From Macrophomina tecta (Eukaryota; Ascomycota; Dothideomycetes; Botryosphaeriales; Botryosphaeriaceae): a stretch of DNA of 64,000 nucleotides. The number at the start of each line of letters is the position of its first letter. Within the stretch, counting starts at the first letter, position 1. Below the pieces are notes generated by a model. It had not been told where the DNA came from, made no database searches, and saw only the letters and a program-made list of their open reading frames with translations. A program made the translations under genes and the position numbers. The stretch is taken from contig JAKSGN010000007.1 in assembly GCA_024180945.1 (NCBI GenBank), positions 2,604,001 to 2,668,000 on the forward strand, read 5' to 3'. This document shows, piece by piece, positions 1-11,943 of this stretch.

Positions 1-765
1 AAGTAAAGCGGAAAGGAAGACTCACGCTCTTCGTTCTCCTCCCACACCGTCTCGATGTTGAGCTCGGCAGAGAAGCCGCGGCGGATGGTGTCTAGCGAAC
101 GGCTCCAAGCCACTGCGTCCGCGACCTTGTCATACTCCTCGAGGTCGTGCTCCGCGAAACCTGGCTCGACGCCCTGGTAGGTATAGCACGGGTACTTCAG
201 CTTCTGCAAGCCACCGGTGCCGATGCCGGGCGTGATCTTCTTCGTGATGGTGCGGCGCTTGCCCTGGATGCCCAGGATCTCCGAGTTCTTGTTGACGCCG
301 ATCTGGGTGCCGGCAAGGTGCACCATGACACGCAGTGAGGGCATGTACTGCGTCTGCGGGTCCGGTATGGACGATGGATAGTAGGCGACAAGGGCGCTGA
401 GCTTCAGGTCCTGGCGGATGAAGGTCTCGAGGCAGACGGAGGCAGCATCACCGAAGGCTGCAAGTGAGGGGCATTAGCTGCGCGCCTGAAGCTAGAGCTC
501 GTAGAGGTGAGATGGGGCTGTGGTATGTACCTACTATGGCAAACATGCCTCCCACGCCGAGGCCTTCCTTGAGCGAGTGCAGCGTCTTGACATACTGCTT
601 TCCGCCGTCGCCGAAGGGCAAGTACTGCACGTCGAAGCCCTCCTCGCGCCAGGCCTGCAGGGTCATCTCGTCGAATTCATCGCTCTCGGCCGTGATATAG
701 AGGCGCGGGGTGGTGGCTCTCCAGTTCAGGAAGGCGCTGCCGCCGTGGACTTTGAGTGTGGCCAT
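1..765 (-). CDS. Dienelactone hydrolase-like protein, 5' part (3' end outside window)
   Basis: Exon 1 is 531-765 and exon 2 is 26-457; the intron 458-530 has GT-AG ends, and a second donor (GTGAGT) starts at 25, so the gene continues beyond the window. The start ATG is 763-765 and reads MATLKVHGG. The visible 222 residues resemble a conserved fungal protein usually labelled dienelactone hydrolase or carboxymethylenebutenolidase, including the segments YLPFGDGGK, FGDAASVCLE, LVAYYPSS and GVEPGFAEHDLEEYD. Cys in DAASVCLE sits where an alpha/beta-hydrolase nucleophile elbow would be expected, but it is not a clean GxCxGG motif, so catalysis is unproven. Longer relatives that I recall carry a C-terminal SnoaL-like domain, which would lie off the window. 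Family assignment is from memory of related fungal proteins; the splice model is read directly. Confidence 0.6.
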
Positions 766-3128
766 GGTGGGCACTGGGATGTCGAGGGGAGAGACGGACG
801 CAACAGCACGCGGGAGATGGAGCTCTACAAGCAGCAAGCGTCATGCCTGTGCTGGTGGGCTGATTGGTGAGAAAATGGCTGCGGGTGTGCCAGGTTCTTT
901 CAGGCCATGCCGACTTGCACGCGGGGCGTGCAGCTGGTCTGCTTGCCCGCCGACGTCATGCTGCAGGGATCTGGGAGCTCTGGCCTCCGAGAGACGAGAG
1001 GCTTGGTGTCAACACCCAACACCCGCGCTGATCTCTTCACTCCATAAGCCCGAGGTGTTGGAGCTGCTCGGATATGCTTGATTGCGGCCCGAGACGCGCG
1101 TGCAAAGACATAGACTCGAAAAGTATTTTTTTTTAAAAAAAAAAAAAAAATCAACGCTGTGTCCCCACCCACGCATCTACCCAGGACGGTCACCTGGCAC
1201 CCGCCGGCGTAAATCCTACACATGAGCAACACACCTAGCGTTTGGATGTGAATCAAAAGAGCAAATGCCGAGTCTCAGTTGTCCTATACGCTTATATCCG
1301 CATCTCAATGCCTCGCGAAATATGCCAGCGTGCTCAAACCATTCGATTACCTTTTCTCGAACCCATGCGCCAACCACAGGCTACGGCAGCGGAGCCTCAG
1401 CTGACCACCCCCGCCCAGGCCTGTAATTCAAACGCCAAGTACCCCGTCAACGTCCTGTGACAGCTTGGAGGGGAACCTTCTCCCGTCAGCTGCAGGGGCC
1501 GGTGGATCCTTCATGCTGAAACGCAATATCGAACGCATCTGCTGCGAACCAGGTTCACGGGTTCTGCAGGTACACGTCCAGTTCATGTTGACGCGTTTCC
1601 TGCACAAGAAAAAAAAAAGAATAAGGGACAAAATCAAAGGAATATCTGTATCAAAGTCCATAGACCCCTCCAAAGCTGAGTCCGCACCTCGATCGTAGCT
1701 ATTATTCCCATCCTGCGCAAAGACCAATCAGCCTCCACACGACCTGCACCCTGGCGCCGATCACGGATTATGCGATAACACCCGAGTCGACGAAGCAGAA
1801 GCACTCGCGTCCTCTAGCACGCAGTGTTAGCATTTCCGGGCAGGGGTAGAGCTTAACTGTCAGGGGCCGGGCCGGCGGTGGAGTGCAGTGGGGTCAAAAT
1901 ACAGTACGGGCCGCGAGAAGGGGACAAATAAGGTCCGAGCGACCACGTGCGTGATCGACGAGAATATAGAATGGCACCACCGACTTCTAGAGGAGGATAG
2001 GGAGGACAGGAGGTGACGCATGAGGAGCTTCTAGGCCATTAGTGTTGCTGCCCGATAAAGGGGAAGAGAAAGAGACGGAGAAAGACGGAAAGGCAGATGG
2101 CGGTCGGCAGAAAAGAGGCCCGATGCCGGACAATATCGAAGATGCTAGGGCAGGGAAAACAGATGCGACAGAGAGATGATGGGATATTTTGGATGCAGTC
2201 TCTGTTTTTTGTGCTTTGTGTGGTTGTTTAATTTTTTTGTTGTTGAATACTCGAGCCCGCCGAGTGAGTCATCCATCAACCTAACCATGGTATATCCCCT
2301 TCTTCAAGTAACTCCATTCCCATTTCCTCTTCCCCAACATCCCGATGCTCCTTTTCTGGTTCACCCACATGCTTGTTTACCTTTTCTCTACAATCGACGT
2401 TTCATGAAAGGAGAAAAAAAAAGAGTACAAAGAATCCCACTGCCGTAGCAGTCATAGCGCTTGGAAAATTCATCCAGGGTCCCGCAGCGCGGGATTGCCA
2501 TGTGATAAATTCAAATGACCCATCACATCCGCCCTGCGAGCCCTCGCAAGCTCCGATGCACTGAATCTGGCATGCGCTCCAGATGCTCTCTTGCTCTTTA
2601 CCAGAGATCGGCGAAAAGGAAACCTATGCAGCACAAACTTGAGTTCATCCAGCCGACCATGTCCAATCGCCCAAACATGCCTTATAGGAGAAAACCAAGA
2701 AACCAGGGGAGAGATACAACTGAAGTCTAGACTTCCAACCGGAAACGGTAAGAAGTTTAATGGAGGGGATTGTTTAAAAAAAAAAAAAAAAAAGGGAAAG
2801 AAAAGAAAATCAGGGAAGGTTAGGCAGTAGAACGAGGTCTTACAGTTGCCTCGATCGACAAGGCATGAAAACGTAGACCTCGTGAGAAATGTCGTCGAAC
2901 GTAAGAAATCTTGACCACGGGGAATAAGATCACTTCCTGACCCCCAATGGCCGATCCTGGGAAAAATTCAAGAATAGAAGATAATACAAGCAACGCCGCC
3001 ATCGCCTTCCGGATTTGTCAAAGAGACATAAAAAGGTATAGTTCCGGCATCTATGGCACAAGGAGATGCACAGCGTTGGCGGTGCAGAACAAAGCACTTA
3101 TGAAGCGTTAAAGAATTCGCCGCTCTCT
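766..3128. other. Intergenic, no gene recognised
   Basis: No convincing coding frame on either strand. It holds the promoter of the leftward gene at 765, an A-run at about 1126-1150, a short purine-rich stretch with an A-run near 2776-2793, and AT-richer DNA around 2170-2500. Short open frames here lack conserved-looking sequence and splice continuity. It also includes the 3' flank of the NIPA gene. Confidence 0.6.
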
Positions 3129-4944
<1,816 letters not shown>

Positions 4945-6434
4945 GATGGCGTCTGATCAGGTCCGGCGACCTGACTGTATGCTCTGGAAGCCGTTACGGC
5001 GGTTGCGGGAGGCAGCGCGCAGCAGATTGTCCGCGGAATCCGGGATCGTCGCGCGGCCGAGGACTCGACGGAGGCAGCAGTGTGGTGCAAGCGGGGGGAG
5101 ACAATGGCGCCAGCGGGCCAGCGGATCTGGAGGACTCGGGGTGGTTGTTGGGAGGCAGGGCTGGGCAGGTGTGGATTGCTGAGGCAAAAAGCCTGGTACC
5201 GTGACGGTAATGAGGCTGGCGCGCGGATGCTGGAAACGGACGGCGTTGCGTAGGTGGTCTGTGAGCCGGCGTGCCTGGAGGTGCGACGTGATGCGCAAGG
5301 AGCGAGCGGCAAATGGGGCCCTGCGAGGAAGTGGAAGCGACTGACTGAAAGGCGACGTCTCTGCGACAGATGGAGCACTCTGCGGCCACGCACGCGCAAT
5401 ATGCACTCGTCAGGAGAGGTCCGTCACGCGTTTTACCTAAGCTCTGGGCTCGGGAACGGAAGCCCTCGTTGCCTCTGTCATCCGCGGAACCACCCCAGCC
5501 CCAAGCCTGGCCGCCTGCGACTGGGGTGTCCGTACTTCTATTTTCGGGCCTGGGTTTCAGGTGCTTGTGGAGTGGCCACGCGTTCCTCAACATACCCATA
5601 CGAAACGCGCCAATGATTACAGCGCGCTAATCACGTCCTGGTGATTTTCGCGGATGGCTGTGCTCATTACTGTTCTCCCAACGCGAAGACTTTGCTATTA
5701 ACTCCGCGCCCTATCTGCCCCTCCCTCCCCTTTTCGGCAACCTGTCAATCTTACAGCTCTGCCCAGACTAGAACGACGCCCCTAATTAGTCCCGGGTATC
5801 TCCAGCATCAGCTCCAAGCTGACGCATTTTCGCCCTCTGCTATACCGCTCTGCGCCTATACCTAGACCCTTGCGCCACAACGCCCGCTTCCATACCATCC
5901 GTTAAAACCTTCCCGTGGAGATCGGCCAACGTGTTCGTCCGAACGGTGAGAAATCGGTGCTGAGAAGAAAGCAGAAACAAGCAAACGGTAGAACAAGCTC
6001 CTCAAGGGGCTGAAAGAGATGTTGGAGAGGATTAGTGGTATTGAGCTTCACAACTTACTGCTTTTTGAGTCCCTACATGTTAGTCCGTTACCTGTAGCTC
6101 GTGCAATCTGCTGATCAAGATGTGCTTTCCGCAAAATCTGTCGGGTGTCCGTAGGTGCTGGTCGTTCCGGAATTCGCAGGGTGTATGACCCCCGGGTAGA
6201 TGCTGACATGCAGCCCAAGGGTACACTGTCATCGTGTCCGTGTCGGGAGGTTGGATGCGATGTTGCAGTCATCGCTGCAATGTAAGTGAGGAGCTGTTGT
6301 GTGTTATGTTGCAGATATGCGGGGTTATCGGGGATGCGAGAATGGAGGAATGGGGGTTCCGCGGCAGGTATCAAAGGGTAACTACGAGCCCATGACGAAG
6401 TGGACCTCGACCTTGGCAGCGGTCAACGGCGCGA
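4945..6434. other. Intergenic: NIPA promoter and 3' flank of the acidic-protein gene
   Basis: Upstream DNA of the leftward NIPA gene and downstream DNA of the leftward gene that ends at 6435. Several long open frames cross 4850-5620 on both strands, but they are mutually overlapping shadows of GC-rich DNA and match nothing recognisable. No RNA gene or repeat was seen. Confidence 0.55.
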
Positions 6435-9345
6435 TCATTCGGACTTCACTTTTTTCGGCGCTGCTACCAGGTTAGTTAAGTCATTTGAGGGGGCGAAATA
6501 CGAGACATACCTTGTTCGTCGGCTTGTTCGTCTTCATCTTGACCAAGCTCCTCCCAGCCTCGCTTGCCAGAGGATGGAGACTGAACCGCAGCTTCATCAT
6601 GTTCTGAGAGCTCCTCATCATCATAATCTATCGTGTCCAGTTCATCTTCGTCAGAGGCGTGAGCGTTTGGCTGAGATCGTTCACCAAGACCGACTTGCAA
6701 GTCCTTGTCAGTAGCCGAGTGAGCTCCGTCAAGATCGTTCTCCGCCGTTTGATCGGCCTCGGCGTCCTCGAATCCATCACCATGGGGTGTGTCTTGATGA
6801 TCAGCGGGCAGCCCGTTGTCGGCCACATTTACGCTTTCCTGGGTGTTCCCCGTTTCAACAACGGTATATCCTTCGTGCGACTCTTCGCCCTCCTGCGTCT
6901 CCTGGCCATTCGTCTCTTGTTCATAGCTGTACTCCTCACCTCCTTCCAAATCTGCTGAATATTCTTCTCCATCTCCATCGAAGACCTCGGGATAATCATA
7001 TGGTAGATCGAAAGATGCGCCTTGGTTGTTGAGTTCGCGCTCCAATTCTTGCTCCAACTCCTTATCTGCGTCGCTCAGTTCCTGCTGGTCCACATTTGCA
7101 GACTCATACTCGACGCCCGCACTAGCCTCGGCATCGGCTGCCGGCGCCGGATCTTCCCCACGCTCATGGGCAGGCTTGTCTTCATGACTTTCGGCATATG
7201 CTTCGGCCGAGTGAGCTCCGGCGCTTTTATCGAACGATCCACCGCGCGGTAAGCCAGCAATCGCCGTTGTTGCGACGCCAGCGTCATTTACAGTGAGACC
7301 ACTGGTGTGGTCACGTTGAGGTGTGCTCTCCTCTAGTAAAGCCGGTGTATTGTCGCCCTGCAGGGTCGAAGACCGGTAAGACGCATCATCCTTCGCATCG
7401 TCGGCATTCTCGCCGTCGTCATAGTCAATCTGATCATTGTCATGTAAGTTTTCAGGAACAACGCCATCCGTTCTAGGATCGTCCTCAACATAGGGCACAC
7501 TCTCTTCCTTGTTAGGCACATCTTCCACAACCTCACTCGGTTGCTGTTCCTGGGACTTCTCGGTAGGGGGAGAAACATAGCTCTGAGTCTCGTTCTCTGC
7601 AGGCGATCGTGATGTCCGCTCTTGAGATTGCAAGCTAGGCGAGTGTTTTTCAGACGGAGCATTAGGTCCTTCGTCCGGTGGACTTTCGGTATTGACTCCA
7701 GGCCGATGCTCCATGCCAGCACCAACATTCGAATGGTCATCGACATCACCAGCCCGAGAAGCGTCATGGTCTAGCACTTGTTCACTGACGGAGTGCTGGT
7801 CTCCCTCTTGGTAAAGCTGCTCCTCGGGACCAACTTCAGACTCGACGTATGCTTCTTCCTCGGTCACATTGTCCAGGAGCGACAGCTGAGATAAGCCCCT
7901 ACCATCGGCAATAGCCGCATGCAAGGATTGCATTCGGGCTGAAAACCTGGTCTTCGTGTTTAGTGTCAAGTAGAGCGGGCCAGGGTTCTGATGTCCATCG
8001 AGCTGATGTAGTTGGAGGTAAACATCGAGGATTTGGGCGAAGCTAGTATCTGTGGCATGAATAGAATCCTAGTGCAGTTAGCATCTAGCGACTTGAGCAA
8101 AAAGGGTGAAGAGTGACTAACCTCGCTGACGCAAAGCCCAAGTTCCGCAATGTCAATCTCCAATTCGTCTTCTTCTCGAACGGTTTCGCCCAGAACCTGT
8201 CGGCAAGCTTGTAGCAGAGTCTTGATGCTCTCGTGAACCAGAGATTCATCTTGCAGGAAATAGAAACTATCCGAGGTATCGCTTTCATCGGGAGGGAATA
8301 AGGAGATCTCGTCGCCCTGGTACACAACTACAACTGCATGCAGAGACGTTCCAGGATGGGGAGACTGCTCGTCTGCGTCTTGGTTAGGGTCGAACGGTAG
8401 GTGCGAGAAATCAAAAGACTCGTTGGACTGCTCAGCCGCTTGTTCAGAATCTCCATGCTGCTCAGGCGCTTCGGCGGCAGCTGTGATATCAGCTTGATGA
8501 CCATCTTCCAAGCCACGTTCATCTTGATGGCTGCTTCCCGGCGCCTCGGTTGCTGGATGGGTTCCCTCAGCAGTTGCAGCGGCAGCTCGAGAAACATCAA
8601 CGGTCTGAACAAAATCAGGCGCGGAGGGCGGTTCAGCAGTGTTTTCCACCTGTTGAAGCTCCTCGACGGCATGATCGGGAACACCTTGAATGTCACCTGA
8701 GGATTGAACTTGTGGATCGACTGGAAACTCCTGGACTTGGGTTTGATCTTCTACTGATACAGGGGCCTGGCTCAGATCTGTAGGTTGAGGCATAGCGACG
8801 CTTTCGGCATCCTGCGGTTGAATACTTGGCTGTTGAGTGGTTTCGTCTGTGGCAGTCGGAAGTTTGTTCTGGTCGTTGACTGGCTGGTGGACATCGCCGT
8901 GTTGAGAGTACTCTGGTGCTGCCTGAGCTTGCGCCTCAATAGTGTCATCGTAGTCGATATAGTCGTCGGCTTGACCGCTATCTTGCACTTCTACATCCAC
9001 CTGGGCCGCACCCGGCTGTGCTTGCGGCGCCTCCTTGACCTCTATGTCGACCAAGCCAACGTCACTTGCATCGGTCAAATGTTCGTCAGGGACAGACACA
9101 TTATCCTGCATCATGCCATCCTCGTCATCGTTGCCATCACCATCGAGCATAACATCGTCTCTGTTATCATTCTCAGACCGATCGTCGTCCATGTTCTCAT
9201 CTTCGTGGTGACTCGGATCGACAGTGAGGTCGATATCGATATCAATGTCGTCGGCGTTGCGCTCGTAATCGGATATCTCCATGTCTTCGTCGGGCGCGGT
9301 GACTTGTAGGCCCGGAAGGGGTTGATTCGGGGCAGCCATGGCCAT
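6435..9345 (-). CDS. Large acidic conserved fungal protein of unknown function with C-terminal NLS
   Basis: Exons: 8122-9345, 6511-8068, 6435-6463; 936 residues. The start at 9345 (MAMAAPNQPLPGL) is preferred; the frame stays open upstream to 9810 but that part looks like untranslated DNA and would crowd the divergent RET2 promoter. The protein is dominated by Asp/Glu, including DIDIDIDL (about residue 31), many DYDD/DYDDE repeats and long low-complexity Gln/Pro/Ser stretches. One compact, better-ordered block lies at about residues 330-450: a VVVVYQGDEISLFPP strand pattern, then FYFLQDESLVHESI, then an acidic helix, then a leucine-rich segment spanning the exon 1/2 junction. The tiny last exon supplies AAPKKVKSE, an SV40-like nuclear localisation signal. 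I recognise the block as conserved in filamentous fungi but know no function. The NLS and acidity suggest a nuclear chromatin or transcription role; that is inference. Confidence 0.75.
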
Positions 9346-9882
9346 GATCGACCGGCTTTGTGATATTAGGCGTGGATTGCTCGCGCAGTGCAGAGCTGTA
9401 GCGGATTTGTTGTGGCTTAAAAAGAGGGAAGTAGGGTGCTGTGGATTAGTAGGGAAAGCGAAGAGGGCGCAGCGAACATGAGCGCGCGACGCCGGACGGG
9501 TTGCGACTGGCGAAAAGTCTGCGGGCGGGGTAGTGTAGCTCGGATGGGCTGCTGATGATGTCGAGCTGTGCTCTCGCCACGTGCAACAAGGAGGAGCGGC
9601 AGCCTGGAGGGTAGAGGGTGACTCAAAAGAGCTTGATGGGGGCGCGTTGGCAGAGGAGCTGGAGGCGACAACAGCAGCAACAAGGGAAATGAATGCACGC
9701 ACACGGGAGCTGAGTAAGCACGGGCGCTCGCCGGAGCTTCCTTGGCCGCTCGGAGGAAACCACAAGAAGCCAGGTGTTGAAGGCACCGCTGCGACCACGC
9801 ATTTCCGCAACCAATCCCGCCCACTTCGTGCACTCTACTCGTCTGGCACCGCTTTACTCTGCCGACTCATACTGGTGCCATC
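9346..9882. promoter_or_regulatory. Divergent promoter region between acidic-protein gene and RET2
   Basis: The two start codons (9345 minus, 9883 plus) are 537 bp apart and face away from each other, so both promoters must lie here or overlap. No canonical TATA box or named operator was identified. Confidence 0.5.
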
Positions 9883-11540
9883 ATGGTACGAATTGCCGTA
9901 AATTGCCCCCGCGCTGGCTCCACCTGACACCTTTCTCCTAGGTTGTTCTCGCAGCATCAATATGCACGCGCGGCGGCAAGGCCGTCCTCTCGCGCCAGTT
10001 CCGCGAGATGCAGCGCTCTCGCATCGAAGCCCTTCTGGCCTCCTTCCCCAAGCTTGCCGACTCCGGGACCCAGCATACCACCGTCGAGCAGGACAACGTC
10101 CGCTACGTCTACCAGCCCCTTGACGAGCTCTACATGGTTTTGATCACAAACCGCCAATCCAATATCCTGCAAGACATCGATTCACTCCATCTCTTCGCCC
10201 AGGTCGTCTCGAGCATATGTAAGAGTCTTGACGAGCGCGAGATTCTCCGCAATGCCTTCGAACTCCTCAGCGCCTTTGACGAGCTCGTCACCCTCGGATA
10301 CAGGGAGAACCTGACACTGAGCCAAATCAAGACATTCTTGGACATGGAATCCCATGAGGAAAGGATCCAGGAAATCATTGCCCGCAATAAGGAGCTCGAG
10401 GCTAGCGAGGAGCGCAAGAGGAAGGCCAAGCAGCTCGAGATGCAGCGCAAGGAGATGTCTCGCAGTGGTCGTGCTGGCGGTATTCCTCGCACTCCGTCCT
10501 ACCCCACCTACACACCCAGCGTGCCAACGACCGTACCCGACACCTACGACAGCTACAACGCGGCTAAGAACGAGACGAAGAAGCCCATGCCGGTCAGAGG
10601 CAAGGGTATGCAGCTAGGCAAGAAGTCGAAGACCACCAACATGTTTGACGCTGTCCGCGCCGATCTCGGTGCGGAGGCCGAAGCGTCTGCGCCATTGGTT
10701 TCCAACACGCCCACGCCTGCAGCTGCCCCCTCTGCGCCTGCGCGCACATCGCTTTCGGGTGACCGTGAGGCCGTTCACATTGCTCTCACTGAGGCGATTA
10801 CCGCAAGACTTAGCAGAGAAGGCTCGCTCGAACACTTTGAGGTCAAGGGCGACCTGCAGCTGCGCGTTAGTGATTCGGCTCTGACGCAGATCAGACTGGA
10901 CCTCGACATGGGCAATACTCACGGAGCTCAGCTCTCCTCCCACCCCAAGGTTGACAAACCCTCTTTCCGCAACGACAAGATCATCCAGCTATCAGACGCC
11001 TCCAAGGGATTCCCTGTGAACATGGGTGTCGGTGTGTTGAAGTGGAGGTTGGTTGCGAAGCCCGGCGAGGTCAGCGAGCCGCCGATCAACTTCACCGTGT
11101 GGGTTAGCGAGGCAGACAACAACACCTATAGTGTTACCATTGAGTACGAGTTGACTGGCGGAGATGCTCTGAGGGATGTGACGGTCACCATTCCTTACAG
11201 CACAAGTGAACCCTCTGTGTCAAGCTTTGATGCTGTCTATGAGGTGTCTGGGGATAGCTTGGAATGGAACATTGGCTCTGTGGATGCGGATAACTCGACG
11301 GGAAGCTTTGAGTTTGAGGCTCAAGCAGATGGCGACGCGGAATTCTTCCCCATGAGAGTGCGCTTCGCGAAGTCGAAGCCGTTCGTGGAAGTTGATGTAA
11401 GTGATGGCTTAGTCTGCGACTGCTATACACCTTCACTGACACTCTGCTAGGTCGCATCCGTGACGCTGCTCAACGAGAACCAGGACATCTCTTTCTCTAA
11501 GGACATCAAGTCCATTGCTGAGAACTATGAGGTCGTTTAA
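9883..11540 (+). CDS. RET2: Coatomer subunit delta (COPI)
   Basis: Exon 1 is only the ATG (9883-9885), exon 2 is 9942-11396 and exon 3 is 11451-11540; 515 residues. The product starts MVVLAASICTRGGKAVLSRQ, the canonical start of delta-COP, with the longin-like N-terminal domain (about 1-140, including QDNVRYVYQPLDELYMVLIT and NILQDIDSLHLFAQVV), a charged coiled linker (about 140-180), a low-complexity linker, and the mu-homology domain from about residue 265 to the end (GDLQLRVSD, YELTGGDALRDVTVTIPY, MRVRFAKSKPFVEVD). Delta-COP is a core subunit of the coatomer that buds COPI vesicles for retrograde Golgi-to-ER traffic. Length matches the family. The intron directly behind the start codon is supported because only splicing joins ATG to the conserved VVLAAS sequence in frame. 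Confidence 0.96.
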
Positions 11541-11943
11541 TGACTGACATTTGCATGCTTGCGGTGATTAGGAACGGTTGGCAGCAGCTAGGGATGGCCG
11601 GAGACCCAGAGCTTTGTGGAGAAGCGAGCCGGTTTAGTTTCTTGATAGAGGATCTGATGTCGTGGATCGACAACTGCTGAAAAATGAGACCCGTAATTCA
11701 CACCCACTTAATGTTGGGCCCTGTGTTCATGAACATGTGTGACGTAGCACCTGCTGTATGGAAATTTCCTGCGTTTGAAATGTAAAATGTTGACCACGCG
11801 GTCGCTGCCTCACGGCTCCTGCACACAGCCGACGACGCGTTTTCCGGCCGACGCGCTTCGCAACTTTCCGTCACGCCGATGACGACCTTCGCCGACAGCA
11901 ACAACAACCACCACCAACATCGCCTCACGGCCTACAGCTCACC
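11541..11943. other. Intergenic spacer between RET2 and APC4
   Basis: About 400 bp holding the RET2 3' untranslated region and the APC4 promoter in tandem orientation. A pyrimidine-rich stretch with CAACAACAACC-type repeats lies at about 11890-11930, just before the APC4 start, as is common in fungal 5' leaders. No other feature seen. Confidence 0.5.

Noticed and set aside
9346..9810. N-terminal extension of the acidic protein to an ATG at 9810
   Set aside because: The extra residues are low-complexity and untranslated-looking and would run nearly into the divergent RET2 start; the ATG at 9345 begins a conserved-looking N-terminus.
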